This document shows, piece after piece, positions 34,835-51,200 of a DNA stretch of 64,000 bases. The notes under the pieces were generated by a model, which searched no databases, was not told where the DNA came from, and saw nothing but the letters and a program-made list of their open reading frames with translations. Source of the DNA: Ulota crispa (Eukaryota > Streptophyta > Bryopsida > Orthotrichales > Orthotrichaceae); assembly GCA_963920765.1 (NCBI GenBank), contig OY987246.1:23631167-23695166 (forward strand), given 5' to 3'. Each line of letters starts with the position of its first letter. The first letter of the stretch is position 1. Made by a program: the position numbers and the translations under genes.

Positions 34835-37800
34835 AGAAGGAATCATTATTGACATCAAACCAAACTGTAGGTAAAGACAAGTATGATGGTGACACAAATA
34901 TCCTCTTCATTGATTCAAATTTTGAAGGGGCCCTTGATTTGGATTCAAATTTGGAGGCCCCTTGATTTGGATTTGAGTTTTGAGGGGCTAATTCAAAGTC
35001 ACCACATATACATCCCATTTTATTTGTATAGGTTTATCAATTAATTTATAGTTTTGTATGGAGCCTAATGAAAGAAATTGGTGTGAGTTTTTTTCCAACA
35101 CAAGTATGTTGTGTTTGGGAAGTTTTCCTTTGAGATGCTAAGCAAGGAGTCCTATGGATTGATAAACAACATGAGAATTAAACTTTGATATATTTGACAA
35201 ATAAACCAATGAAGTGATTTTTCAATGTTTTCTATAGGCTAGTGAAGATCAAGGGTATGAAACACTAAGCCAAGATAGAACTATAGAAGGTCCCTAAAAA
35301 TACTTTCAAAATCATGTTCTAAATTTTTGAATCATAAATGTGATTGATAGCTAACAAATGTATTGGACAAAATACTATCCCAATTAATGCACAATACTTT
35401 ATAAATTATAGCATTTCAATGTGGCACTTTCACTTGCCCTGAAAGTTTCAAAATAGCTCACCAACTCTTCAACCCTTTAAAGACTACTTGTATGTGAAAG
35501 ACATTAGAAATTGACCACATGCTGATTGTGTGGTCTTTAAAGGATTAAACATAATTTTTTGAGTTGAATTTTTATATTGTTCAATACAATTAATCAACTA
35601 CAATCTTTAATGTGTCCAATATGGTTTGAATTTTGTGATAAGGTAGACAATGATGAATCCACTGATATGGGAAAAAAACTTGTTTTTCTCAAATAACAAA
35701 AAAAGAACTATTGGGAGCAGATTTGGCACGTCTCTGCAGAATCAATTATTTTTTGAGAAAAACCCAATTAGGCATCCAATTTCATAATTAAACAAGATTA
35801 GGCACTTTCAAAAAAAATTGTTATTATTTGGCATTCAACCAAATTTTTTAGTAGAGTTAAGCCTCTTTCTAAGCATCTTCCACTTTCTAAAATTAGCCCT
35901 TGGTATAAAACTTGCAATATATTGAGACCTCTTGGAATCAACCTTGACCTTCCATTGTTGGTAAGCTTGATGACTTTTATAATATTTGACATTTCAATTT
36001 TTGATTTGTTTGACATTGGGCATTGTTGGAGAATAATTTATAAAATAATTAGGTAAAATTTTAGGGAAACATTTTATGCCAAATCTGCTGCCAACCTACA
36101 GTATACACATGAGCTCTTATTGAAGGCCTAGACCATGCTCTTATAAAAATTTGATAAAAGCATTTAATAATATTTCCTCATTCAAAAAAGATAGTTTGTC
36201 TATCCAATTTATTCTTATTCTAAAGGCTAATAAAAATGTCATGACAAACACTAATATCGGTCTCATTATTAAGCCAATGTAAAATAATTACTTAAAAACC
36301 TTTCCTCCAAAAAATACACTTTAGCAAAAGTTTAGCGAAGGCTTTTAAAATACCTACTTGGTTTATGATATGAGGTGAGTAAATGAAGTCGAAAAAGATG
36401 GTCCCACTAATTTTTAATCCAAACATGGTTTTATCATGTATTTATGTGAACTACTGCAATTTTACGGTTGATATGGTAAAATTAAAAACAGAATACAAAA
36501 TGTAATTTTAATTAGTAATTTTTAGACTTAGATATCTAGATTTAAAAAACAACATCATTCCATTATTATATTGTATGATTATGTCTCTACATGTCATTTT
36601 TTAATTTTCAAATCATGATAATCTTGCTTTTTAGCACTTCTATTTGATAAATTTCAATTATTTACAATGAATGTGAAAATTATATTGATTCAAAAGATAA
36701 CAAGAAACAAAACTTGTTGAAATTTTTAAGTCCTTATTTCTTATTACTTGTAAAATTATAATGTATATACAATATGATTGCATAAACAACATCGAAGGGT
36801 ATAGATTTAAAGGTCTCAAGAAAACAAAGTTTTGAATGAATGGGTTTTAAATTAGAAACCAAGTATCATTTTTTTAAGAGAGGTGTGAGCTTGAGACTAA
36901 TGAGGCTCACTAACAATTCCAACAAAATTGTGATTGATACCATCTTTACAATGAATGAAAATTGGATTTGAGAGTGCATAACATGGTTGATAAATCTTCT
37001 ATTGGTGTTGGATTATACTTAAAATAAATCTTGAACCTTTGTAATTTTTACAACTATCATCTAATTTTTTTTACTTCATATGATGCATTGAAATTTCTTG
37101 TCATGTTAACATAAATCACTAAATTTTTGTCAATGCAAAAATAAAATTTGTTCTAGTAGACCACTTGTCATGTTAGGAATAATGAAAGAATTATTATTTC
37201 AAATTGTAAAAGTCTCACGAACAATTCAATTTTATAACTTGCTTTATAAATGTGTTTCATTGATAAAACAACAATTTATTGATAAATGTGATTGGTCTAA
37301 GTACAATCAATCCAAAATGTGTTAGTTTATGGTTTGCCTATCTCATACCATGCTTATGTAGTTATACCATGGTCATTTAATTGTTTAAAGGAACCAAAAC
37401 CTTGTTTAATGAAAGTTTACATGTTTTCCAAAAAGTAAAGTTGCATGAAACAAGAATTACATTTAAGGTTGTTCTTCAAACAAAATTATATAACAGGATC
37501 TCACAATAATTGATTTTTATTTATTGAGTAGCTAGGAAAAAAATAGTTTGGTTTGAAACATCCAATCTTTAGTCATACCAATGAAAAGGATAAAACAACA
37601 TCTTTGCATAATACATTGGCATTGTAATTTATAATTAAAAGTTTTATTAGATGTTTTTCTAGTTTTGAATTATCTCGATCCTTTTAAGGTTTTACTCTAG
37701 ATGCCTTGACTTATTTCTTGATTTGAACTCCTGCAAACTTGCATCATAGACAATAATGTTAAGAAAATAATTCTATTGTGATTTTTGATAATTAATAATA

Positions 37801-38870
37801 ATTTTTTAATTTTACAATACATTCATAAGGTGAGGTTTAATATTGCTATTACCAATTAAAAACTTGAAATTAGAATTTTGATGCCTCTTCTAAAACTATC
37901 TACATTCCAAGTAATGACAACTAATGGAACAATACTTGCATTGAATTTGTAATCAATTTTGGGAAACAATATTAAAAAAATATAAAATTAAATCTTAACA
38001 ATCATGTTTTAGGCCGCGTTTTGAACGACAATGCCTTTGGATTTAACATAGTTTCTATATTTAACTTAAAATAAGTCTTTTCCTTGGTTTGTACTCCTGC
38101 ATGAATCAAAAATCTTTTTCTAACATGTTGTTCATTGTTTGTCAATTTCAAACTTGTTTGTGAAACATGTTTGTTGAATTCTCAATTTCTTGACATAATA
38201 GAACCAATCTTCATAATATGGCCTTTTACATTTCAACTCTTGACAAAAATTTCTTAGATCATAGAAATATGTTGAACAATAGGATAACATTAGACTAGTT
38301 AGATTGCATCCTAAGAAAATGCAAGCTGATTAAAGTGATGAAATCAAGGGATACTGCACAATAGAATTGTTCAAAACTTGATCTCAAAAAAATCTCCTTT
38401 TTGTGCAAAAAATATCTTTCTCATATGTTAAGGTGGTTTTAAAACTAGTTTCTTGTCTTTTATTTTATTTTTCACACTAGAGAGCCCATTATGCACCTTT
38501 TTTACACCTGACAATACACAAAGTACTTCCCAATATTATTCATTAGAAAAAAATATATTATGCAATAAATCCTTTAAAGAAAATACAACCTTGCCTCTAA
38601 CTTTGAAAACCCTAACATGGTCATTGTAGAGGGGGTGGGGGCACTTTGGGCCAGTTTCCATTGGGGATTGGAATTGGAAGCCCATCCAAGTTGACCATGG
38701 GCAAAGAAAACAAAAATTAATTTGAAATCTCAATGAGACGTACATTTTTGAAAGCAAGCTCCGGTCTAGGGTCCAAAAGGTTCAATAATGTTCATCAACT
38801 TTTGCAAAGTCGGAGGCTAGAGGTCTAGGCATGAACCCCTCCAACCCCCAATGGAAATCGGCTCTCAAGG
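34835..38870. other. AT-rich intergenic DNA, no supported gene
   Basis: About 4 kb with low GC, very few open frames above 60 codons and no recognisable coding or RNA gene. One possible small TTAA-type MITE lies at 35473-35544. Confidence 0.5.
35473..35544. mobile_element. Degenerate 72-bp TTAA-type MITE
   Basis: Flanked by TCAA (35469-35472) and TTAA (35545-35548). The ends CCCTTTAAAGACTAC and the inverse of TCCTTTAAAGACCAC match the other TTAA/CCCTT elements closely. One border base is changed and the element is very short, so confidence is limited. Confidence 0.4.
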
Positions 38871-39026
38871 CCTCTTTCCATGTGAGGGGGGGGGGTGGTC
38901 GGTGAAGTCAAATATAATGCACCAATACTCAATCGGATAGGGTTTTAGAAAATTGGAACCCCCATCCGACTGATTATTGGTAAGCTATACTTGACTTCAT
39001 CGGCCACCCCGTCAAATGAAAAGAGG
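38871..39026. mobile_element. Hairpin MITE upstream of CDKB (156 bp)
   Basis: The arms beginning CCTCTTTCCATGTGAGG and CCTCTTTTCATTTGACG (inverse) pair through GGTGAAGTCAA / TTGACTTCATC to a short loop. No clear target duplication was seen. It lies about 2.4 kb before the CDKB start codon. Confidence 0.55.
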
Positions 39027-41405
39027 TCTGTAGGGGTGAAGAGAGTCCCGTAGAAGGAAAGAGCTATTAAAAACACAAGTAAGAGAGGGCATAACAAAGT
39101 GTCTAGCCCAAAGAAATAATGAGAATTGAATCATAATTGACCTTTGGTTGAAGTGCCAAACTTTGAATCTGATATCATTGAACAAACTGTCCTTGAGACC
39201 CCCACTTCATGGCGAAACGTGTCCATCACCAGCACTTCCGTGCCCACAGAACCACCTCAAGCGGCACCCACCCCCCTCTCACTTCTGCATTTGAACTGAG
39301 ACCCGGCGGGCATCAACCGACACCCGCGTCCGATCCGTCCGACAGCAGGGCAGGGCAGGCCGCCGCGATTCAAAAAGGAAAGAATAGCCAAGCCCAGGCA
39401 AGTCTAGGAACGACCTAGATAACAGCCCCCACCCGGCGAGCTCTTGAGGCGTAGCAGGTTTCTCGCTGTGGAAAGACATGTGCTCCTCGCACATCTACCC
39501 GGAGCGTACATCCTAGAGCAGCGCTGCGCAAATCGCTGCTCGTCCTCGCCTCGGCTTTCGCCAGTTTGAATTTGCGACAGCTTGGCCCGCAACGGAGGCG
39601 GGCGGGGTGGCCCTCGCCCTCGTCCTCGTCTGTCATCGTCGTCGTCGTCTTCATCGTCGTCTTCATCGTCGATCATAGCGTGCCAGGCAAAATTGTCAGT
39701 GCAGGGGGCCTCGCAATCCCCGTTTCTGTTTTCCTTCTTGTTCAACTTATTTGCATTGGGATCAGCAAGGAGTAGAGTAACTTCGAGAATTTTCCTTCCT
39801 CCTCTTCTGCTTCTGCTTCACTCTGGCGCTCTGCTCGATTGTACCGCTTCACTTCGTACGTTTGAGTGCGCGCATTGTGGTCCTCTGTGGCAATAACTTA
39901 ACTTAAATCGTGTTGCGGTTCGTTTGAGGTCATTCTGCAGTGCTACTTGCTGCTTGAGCATTTTTTTGCTTCTCTTGTCGGTAGTAAGTTAGTCTTTCGG
40001 CAATCGCACTTTTGTAGCATTCTTTCCGGTTTTTTGAATTTTGTGTGGAGCAGTCTGTAGCTCCTTCTTAACTTACTGTGTGTTAAGGTCATATTTGAAT
40101 TCTCTCTTTCTCTTTTGTTATCATGCTGGCTTCTATGTCACTGAGGCTGTTTGTCTTCTTGCCCATTGTGATAGATAGATATCGGCTTTTGTAACGTAGC
40201 AATCTGTTTGGTTAACATTGTCCAATGGTGTTTGCCTCGTGCTCTTAAGCGCGCAATCACGAGTCAGTTTCGGCCTTGTTTTGAGCTACATTACCGTGTT
40301 CTTGAAGCTTTCACAATGCACTCCCTCGGTGTTCATACTTCTCCGTAATGATTTTTTGTGTTCTCTCTTTGCTGTGAGCTGTCAAAAATATTAGAAGATG
40401 ATCAGAAGAAGTTCTTCCATGTTCCAGCTTATGAGACTTGTGGTTTGTTTTTCCAGTTTGCTCGTTGCTACGAGTTCAATTACCTATTTGGTTCTGTAGT
40501 ACTTGAACCTTATAGTTTGGAATTGGCCTTAAAACTTATTCGAATTTTACCTCTGCAGTTTCGCTTTCCTATTTATGCGGTCCATGAATTTGCTGCTGTG
40601 TTAGTTCCAGCAAGTTTGAGCTTCTTTGGAGGGACTGGCAAGATTTCGTGATGCAGCAGTGGACATCGTATATTTCTATATCTGCTTGTTAAGTTCCCTC
40701 ACAGTTTCTCCATGCCAGGTCTTTTTTGCTGTTCGTGTATTAGGAGTAACCCGATGCAGACGAGCCTTTATTGATTCTCCACAGCTGGACTGCTTTCTCA
40801 TCCTTAAGGTCGCCTTTGTTAAGGACGGATATTTTTTTGTTATTACCTTCTTAGAGGAAGCTGGTGGAGGCTCTTTCTTCTCTGCCTTCAGCAACAACAG
40901 CCTTGACCTAAACACTCTGTTATCCAAGGACATTCTGTTTCTGACTTTCTTGATCCGATCTTCCAAAAAACTTTTTCGACCGGAACCTCTTTCAATAAAG
41001 TGGTGTTGGATTTCCACTCTGGTGTTAGTCTTACATTCTATGACTTTCATCTGCTGCTCGAAGTTCTCTTGAGGCGTCAACAAGTCTTGCGATACGCATG
41101 TAATTGTCAATGCTGGTGGTGCACAATGTGCGTTGGTGGCTTCATTCTCTTAGCTACGTCATAAAACTCTCTGCATTCCAAGTGCATATCTTCATTCTCT
41201 TAGCCACGGCACGCCACGCTCTGCACTCCAATCGCATCTGCATTCCAAGCGAGTCGTCAAATCAATGACGAGGAGAGGAGCGTGAGTCTCGTTTGAGCTC
41301 GACCTTACACCAAGCCCCTGACTATACAGTTTTGCAACGATTAAAATACCAAAGCAGAAGAAGTGCTTGTTTTCCTGCCCCTCGAGCTCGTATTGAACTA
41401 CAGCA
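39027..41405. promoter_or_regulatory. CDKB upstream region
   Basis: GC content rises from about 39200. A CGTCGTCGTCTTCAT-type microsatellite lies at 39620-39672. The promoter and 5' UTR of CDKB must lie here, but no transcription start or TATA box can be assigned with confidence. Overlapping open frames on both strands near 40626-41110 are discussed separately. Confidence 0.35.
40676..41110 (-). CDS. Possible uncharacterised basic protein exon
   Basis: An uninterrupted 144-codon minus-strand frame, rich in Lys, Arg, Gln and Ser with a low-complexity KKEPPPASSKK stretch. Its charged, hydrophilic composition looks more protein-like than the overlapping plus-strand frame, which reads as runs of Phe, Leu and Val. 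No family is recognised, and no splice partners were found. If real, it would be transcribed divergently from CDKB, whose start lies 296 bp away. Equally it may be a chance frame within the CDKB 5' region. Confidence 0.25.
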   Translation of the reverse strand: MTITCVSQDLLTPQENFEQQMKVIECKTNTRVEIQHHFIERGSGRKSFLEDRIKKVRNRMSLDNRVFRSRLLLLKAEKKEPPPASSKKVITKKYPSLTKATLRMRKQSSCGESIKARLHRVTPNTRTAKKTWHGETVRELNKQI

Positions 41406-43800
<2,395 letters not shown>

Positions 43801-46326
43801 TGCTGTGGCTTTCAACAGTCTGTTGGACCATCATCCTGTTCGATATTAAGTGCGGGAGCTGGCGGTCCTGGACAAGTTCGTGATGAAAAATATTAGGTAA
43901 ATATGTGGCAGTCGTTGAAAATTGCGGTTTCTCGCCTCAAAGCCAGGGTGGCATTCACCACGCAAGTTGCATGTTTATAAGCAGAGTGTACTCAATCTGT
44001 TCCTATTCTGAGTTTGATCCGTTTTGTGTCAAATTTCAATTGAAACGTTCCTCTCTCTAACAATGACCCAGGGGCAAGTACAAGTAGTTTCAACTAAGCC
44101 TTCTTGACCGATCCAACCATCATCGGACTAGACTGTTGAGTGTTGAATTTAGATTTGTCTACCCTTTCCAAAGACTAATTTGTTTTCTTGATTCTTCGTA
44201 GTTGCCAAGGTACGTAGTCGAGCTGCAAGACTTTTTGATTTTGCTCAAAATTTATTTCTGAATAGTGCGGCATGACATTGAAACCGATGTCAGTGCCAAA
44301 CTCAGACCTATCCCCTTCCTACCCCACTTCCCCCACCTCAAAAAAAAAAGGAGAAATAGATTTTAGAATTAGCATTGTGAAAAGTTCGTGAATGGTGATG
44401 GTTGTGTTAACCCTCACAAATGTTTGACATATTCTCCAAAGGAGATCCGTACGGATACCTGTTAATCCTGAAACTGGATACCTTCGTGAGATATGTCAAG
44501 TGGGCAAACTCTCTCTGCCTAGCAAGATCGCCTCTGAGCATGAGATGGGAGTTAATTAGATTTCTTCTGTTTTTAAGCAGAGCGCAGATGTTAGATATGG
44601 CTTAGAGGTACTTTTAGTACATACGAGTTCCTGAAGTGATCTCGAAAAAATGTCGCACAAGCATCCAGTCGATGCTCATGAAATATTTGTTAGCATGTAA
44701 TGATTTCAAACATAGTGATTTTACGGTGTAAGACCTGGAATGATGGGACCTTGTCTGGAAGCCCCTACTCATCATTTCTCAGACAGTATCAGCTTTTAGG
44801 TTGGCTCTGGCAAACCAAGCTCTATTATTACTGTGGTAGTCAATAAGGAAGTGGTGTGCTTTCAAAGTTATCATTCTTTTCACCAGTCTCACGTTGTCTT
44901 GTTGCTTTGCAAAGTTGTAAATGTCAGTTGTTCTCTGCTGTAAACTTTATAAATTTAAGACAATCACGGTCAGAATTGAGGATTTACCTGTGTCTACTTT
45001 GCTTGCTGTTTTGTGCATTCGGAATTCAGTTTGCCAATTCTGTTGTTAACAATATTGGCCGATGCTGATCTTACTAAGCAGATACTATTTTTTTGTAGGA
45101 TTATCATGGAATCTTATGTTTGGATTTAGTAAGTGTGTTTGTATCCACGGTTAATAAAGCAAATCTATTCCCACCAACTCTTCATTGATGCTTGTTTGAA
45201 AACATAAATTGTTATTCTTCTTCAGGGATGATTTTTTATTGATGGTGATTGTATTCAGCTGAAAATTGTTTCATTTAAGCATTTTATATAATTAAGCATG
45301 TTATATAAATTACAAGAGAGCGAATCGTAAAACCTGCCCTGTCTCACTGGATGAGGGATGTGAGAGAGGGAAGGTATGACGTGTGACTTACATTTAACCT
45401 ACTCAAGGGCAAAGTTATCTCCAAGGGTGATTAGTCCTTATAGAAGACTACTTATTCATGTATTTTTTAACTTACATTTTTGTCCATTTGACATGCACTT
45501 ATATTTAGTCTACCTTGGAAAAGAACCAAGTTCAATTGACTTAGTTAGCAAAGTTCCTCTAACTTTTCTTATCTTGAATGATTACATGCATCATGCATGT
45601 GACATACTTGTAACCTTATCTTGAAATTACATATTCTCTTGCATAATGTAAACATCATGATATAGCATTGCATTTCATATCTTGTTGTCATCAAAAGTGT
45701 AGTTTCCCAAGATATTTGGATATGTAAACAAATTTAAATAATATATTTTTAGCAAATTTTAGAACAAAGTTTAGGAGATATTCAAATTCAAAAAAAGAAA
45801 TCAAGCCCAGCTTGATATGTTGGTCATACTAGAATGTGGACTTGGGGAGGAAAAGCTTAGAATTTTCAAGGGAATAAAATTATAGAAATTTAAAAATAAA
45901 ATCTAGAAATTTTAAAATTAACATTTTGGTTAAGACCTAAGATAGTTTACCACTAAGAAAGATAAAGATGACCATCTACAAAATTAGAGCAGATTTTACT
46001 TTCATCCTCAAACATAAAAAATTGGAGCTTTTCCAACCATTGGATCCACATGTTGTACGTACAATGTACTTAGACAAACCCTTTTAGCATTAGGAAATTC
46101 TAAATCTTGCAAAAGGAAACTATGATCTTCTCACACAAAATCTAAGTCTTTTCATGAAAAACCAAAATGAGTTATTCACCTAACATAGTGCAAAAGTTTA
46201 TAAACATAGGCTATTTTCCCTAAGAAATCCAGGAAAACACCTTCAAAAAAATCATTCACAAAAAGATCTAAAAAAGAATAATTCTCTTGCAAAATGTACC
46301 GAGCTTCAAAACCCCTATTATGTATT
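43801..46326. other. CDKB 3' region and spacer, no gene
   Basis: Begins with the CDKB 3' UTR, whose end cannot be placed. Only short open frames occur, with no domain or splice chain. From about 45200 the DNA is AT-rich up to the MITE at 46327. Confidence 0.45.
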
Positions 46327-46648
46327 GGAAAGTTTCATGGATACCCCTGAATTTTACAACATTTGCATATATACCCTTGTTTTTTCAGAAATTGTACAAA
46401 TACCCTTGGACCAAAACTTTCAAACGTTTGTTTTGTTGTCCATGCCACTTCCTTGCTTCCTTTGTGCACACATTGCTTCTTTTTTGTTTCATTACATTCC
46501 CTTCTTCAACGTTGGTCATGAAGGAAGTACAAGCACAACAAACAATTGCCTAAAAATTATGGTCTTAAGGATATTTGTGTCATTTTTGTAAAAGCAAGGG
46601 TATCTATGCAAATATTGCAAACTTCAGGGATATCTATGAAATCTCCCC
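46327..46648. mobile_element. MULE-type MITE copy 2 (322 bp)
   Basis: Same family as the elements at 16329 and 48572: the shared TTTCATGGATACCCCT terminal sequence and internal ATACCCTTGGACCAAA. Flanks TTATGTATT (46318-46326) and TTATATATT (46649-46657) differ at one of nine positions. It is more diverged than the other two copies, so it is probably the oldest. Confidence 0.82.
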
Positions 46649-46658
46649 TTATATATTC

Positions 46659-46952
46659 TACACCAAATAGTGCATTTAGGTAGCCCCATACTAATTTCTT
46701 GACATTCGACACTATTTAAATACTTATCGCTGCTACAATAATATTTAGCAATAATAAATCATTTTTAAAAGACTTGACAAGTATTATGAAGCTTGACCAA
46801 CTAGCAACATCCGAGTTGTAAACCAAGTGAAATTTAAGTATGCAAAAAGTTGCATACACTTCCAAGTGAACAAGTGGTGGGTCATGAGGTAACTTTCCAA
46901 GATAAGGCAACCTAATTGTTGAGACAACCTAAATGCACTACTATTTGGTGTA
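46659..46952. mobile_element. Foldback MITE, family of 30858
   Basis: The ends TACACCAAATAGTGCATTTA and the inverse of TACACCAAATAGTAGTGCAT surround a 294-bp body. Internal AATTTCTTGACATT and CAAGATAAGGCA segments match the element at 30858-31233. It begins only about 10 bp after MITE copy 2. Confidence 0.65.
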
Positions 46953-46954
46953 GA

Positions 46955-48246
46955 GATGAAGTGGCGTATGCGTGGGGTCCACCCCCTCAATATTCCGGGC
47001 GACCCGGCACGAGCGCCTGACCCGTCCCGGTCTTCCTCGTGCTCTTCATTCCCCTGAAGCACTGCAGGAACCATGTCTGCATCTGTCTCTTGCGTGTGTT
47101 TTCTCCTCGAGAGACTTGTGTCGTTGGCGTTGGACCTGCTGGATATCGCTCCTGCTCCTCCTCCCTAATCACTCCTTCTAGCGGTAAGATACCTTAACCT
47201 TCGTTTGCACTTCTCGAGGAGGATTTTGATTCGGATTTTGGTGCTCTTTGGTGATGTTTCTGAGGATCCTGTTTTGCAATGCTCTGTTTTGGCTCAGGCA
47301 GTGTTCTTAGCGTCTAATCGGTTGATTTGTTCGGAGAACTGCGGTGTGATGGATGGATGAATGTAGAGTGGTTGTGGAGATTGTGGAGCTGGTTATTTTA
47401 GGTTTATGGAACTACTTTTCTTTTCTGTGGCTTGTGTCGATTGATGCTCGGTGATTTGGTCTTGAGATTAAGATCGGCTGTGGTGAGGTAGAGGTGATAG
47501 GGTTAGATGTTCGTATGCGAGTTTTTAGAAGGTTGAAAGGAGATCATTGGAGCGGTAGTGTTAGTTTTCCGGTTGGATGTTGGCCTGGAAGTGTCGATTG
47601 CTGTTAGTTTTCTGATGTTGTTGGAGAATTTGTCGAGATGAGAGTTGGATTCGGGAGATTGGATGCAAATTTGCATGCTTTTGAGGTAGTTCGTGTCGTG
47701 GAGATCGGAGTTTGTGTTTGCAATAGTGTTGATACCTGCAACATGGATCTCTGAGAATCCGTCGGCACTAAAATTATGAGCTTTCTTGTCGTCTTTTCTT
47801 CTTTCAGAGGTATTTCGCCGAGAAAATCATCAAATTTAGAGATGATGTGATTTTCAGAATTGGATTTGGTTTGGACTCTCTTTCGTTGTCGTTTTGAATT
47901 CTATGTGCAGATTCATGTGCCTGCTGTTTTTGTTTTAACAGGGCATGCTTTGTTTGGGATGTGACAGGATTTTTTGTTGTGCTCGAACGGGAAATTATGC
48001 AATGGTGTCAGCGTCTGGGATACAGGGATCAAGCCGGAAGTATTGGCACTGTAGAAGAGTATCAGTAACAGTGATGTGTTTCACGAGCGCTAGAAGGAGA
48101 CGTCGATCAGAGTGCCACAGCAAGTCATAATTGTCTTATGAAACGACAATCTTGACCGTTCAATCCCTTCAATGACGCCTGCTACTTTTGTCAAGTTACA
48201 GACATCAATTCTAACCTAAAATACGAGCTGTGAAAAGGACACAGCT
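46955..48246 (+). promoter_or_regulatory. Kinesin-4 5' leader with probable UTR intron
   Basis: GC content rises sharply at 46955, immediately after the MITE cluster. A good donor (GCG followed by GTAAGAT at 47184) and acceptor (TTTTAACAG ending at 47941) would define a 758-bp 5' UTR intron; such leaders are common in plant genes. The transcription start is not identified. If correct, the promoter may reach into the two MITEs at 46327-46952. Confidence 0.45.
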
Positions 48247-51200
48247 ATGGTGATGGAGAACGGAATCAGTTATGAGAGTGAGCTATTCGAAGAGGAAAGT
48301 ATCTCGGATGAGAGTGAAGCAACTCAAGCTGTCCAGGTTGCTTTAAACATAAGGCCTTTAATTGCCTTGGAGCAGGTTCAAGGATGCAAGGATTGCATTA
48401 CAGTGGTTCTTGGCGAACCTCAGGTAACTATATTTCTCCATTATGATCTTTATCTCAGGCTCTCGTATTCCTGCCCGATCCAACTCTACAGGCAAACGTG
48501 TTGTTTCTCCCTTGCGTGTTTGTGTCTGGATGTCTGAGACAACTCCGTCTTAAGTATGCCAATTATTTCTAGGGAAAATTTCATGGATACCCCTGAAGTT
48601 TGCAGTAATTTCATAGATACCCCTACTTTTTCAGAAATTTCACAAATACCCTTGGACCAAAATTCTCAAGCATTTTTTTTGTTATGCATGCCACTTCCCT
48701 TCTGTCTTTGTGCGCACACATAACATGAAAGAAGTAGTGTGTGCACAAAGAGAGAAGGGAAGTGGCATGCACAACAAAAATAATGCAAGAAAATTCTGGT
48801 CCAAGGGTATCTGTGAAATTTCTGAAAAAGCAGGGGTCTCTATGAAATTAATGCAAATTTCAGGGGTATCCATGAAATTTTCCCTTATTTCTACTTTCTA
48901 TTGGTCGCGTTTCCAACGGTTCTATGTAGCTTATTCGGAAATTACGGTAATTGTGAGGGGCCCAAGTGTTACTACGTTCAAATTATGGCAACAGGGTTGT
49001 CTTTTTTGTTTCTATTCACCAGGAATTAAGAGGTGCTCATGCATCGGTGCTCGTTTAACAGGTTCAAATTGGCAATCACTCTTTCACATTTGACTACATT
49101 TTCGGCAGAGCTGCGACGCCGGTGTCAGCAATTTTTGATAAATGTGTGAAACCACTGGTTGAGGGGCTGTTCCACGGATACAATGCCACTGTCTTGGCGT
49201 ATGGACAGGTGTGTTGCTACTTGCTAGCTCCAAAATTTAAACAAAGTCCGCAAGTACTTAAACTATGCAATATAGATAAGTTGGATATGCCATAAGAACG
49301 CAGTTGTTTAGGATGTATCGATGTTCTGTCTGAATGTATCGATAACCTGTTTGCATGTATTGTTGACTGTTTGCTTATGCTTTATGAAAACGGCGTGTTT
49401 TTTCCTATGCAGACTGGATCTGGGAAAACATACACCATGGGAACTGGCTATACAGTTGGGGGCAGCACGGAAGGTGTAATACCACAAGTCATGCAAACGA
49501 TTTTTGAGAGGATCGAAACGCTCAAATGTAAGGCTGATTTTCAGCTCCGAGTTTCGTTTATAGAGGTATGTTTGTCTCCATGATTTCAGCTTTGATTTAG
49601 AGGTTACAAAACATCTTTCGTGTCCCAATCAATTTTTTGTATTTTTAGTGTTTTTGCATTTTTATCGGTCCGCAGTTGCGTCTTCCCAGATGCAGAATCT
49701 GGCTAGACGAAATCATTTTGTTTGACCTGGCTTCATGCTCAATTTTTTGATATACCATTTAGTACAAATTTCTTGTCCATTGCCTTAAAGATATATGCGG
49801 TGTTTTTTACAACTGTGCTTTCAGCTATTATTCGTTCGATAATTTGTTCACAAATACTATTCCCTAGTAGCAATTTCATATGCTAGGCCTTGTCTTTGTG
49901 TAGATACTTAAGGAGGAAATTCATGATCTGCTGGACCCGAATCCCCCTTCAACAGAGTATATATTTGGAGGAGGGCTGAAGGCGTTAGCTGTAGGCAAGC
50001 CACCTATTCAAATCCGTGAGACTACTTCTGGAGGAATTAACCTGATGGGTGTGACCGAGGCTGATGTAAAAAGTTTGGAGGAAATGACGGCCTACTTAGA
50101 GCATGGCTCTCTAAGTCGTGCAACCGGAAGCACAAACATGAACTCCCACTCTAGGTCTGCATTTGCCTCTGTATGATTGTATACCATGTGATGAAGACGT
50201 GCTCATTGCATCAAAGATACTGGGTGTCAGTTCACCTTGTCATGTTACCATTTTATCATTCCACACCAACTCTGAAGGTTTTAATTTTTAATTAAGAGCA
50301 AAAAATGGTTGCTGATTTTAGAGATTCTGTTTTCATCTTCTTATAGTACTCTTTTCAAACGCAGTAGATAGTGTTTGTAGCTAGGTGTTTGTTTCAAATC
50401 TCAGGACCTAGTTTATATGGGTACTTTCTTTATATTTCTTGAAAATTTATTCTTAGGACTTGACGTTGAGGATTTACGTTACGTATTGTTGTTTGCGTGC
50501 GTGATGTGCAGTCGGTCACATGCAATATTCACTGTTACACTTGAGCAGCGCCGGAAATGGGATCCACTTCCTGACGGTGGAAACCCGTCAGCGGAGGACT
50601 TCAACGAAGATTATTTATGTGCGAAGTTACATCTCGTAGATTTAGCTGGCTCAGAAAGGGCAAAGCGAACAGGAACTGATGGTCTTCGATTCAAAGAAGG
50701 TTTACAATCATTACTACATCCGGCAACTATCATTTATTCCTCGCTTGAAACCAAGTTGCTGTTGATCGGTTTATGTTCTCTTTCGTTATTTCCATTTTGC
50801 GAATACAATGTGAGGGGGGACTGCTGAATGAGGTGTATATTATTTGAGAGACCAGGTTATGAATGCGACCGTTAAAGTGTCTCCTTGAGTTACGACGTAA
50901 TGATCTTAATTGTAGGAATGTTTCTGTAACCGCGAATGTATGGAACTCATGTTTTTTCAGGTGTGCACATAAACAGAGGCCTTCTAGCACTTGGAAATGT
51001 GATCAGTGCATTGGGTGATGATAAAAAGCGCAGAGAAGGAGGTCATGTCCCTTATAGAGACAGCAAGCTAACCCGATTACTACAGGTGAGAGATGATAAA
51101 CTTTTGTTTGGGGTGCTGATTGTTATTTGTGAGTTATATGACCTTATTTAGTTCTTGTCATCGCTGGTTTCCGTTCATGACCTGTAACGCGTTGGACAGA

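Noticed and set aside
40626-41072. 148-codon plus-strand open frame
   Set aside because: Its composition is unusual (runs of Phe, Leu and Val), and it is the complement of a more protein-like minus-strand frame. It does not join CDKB exon 1 in phase by any clear splice.
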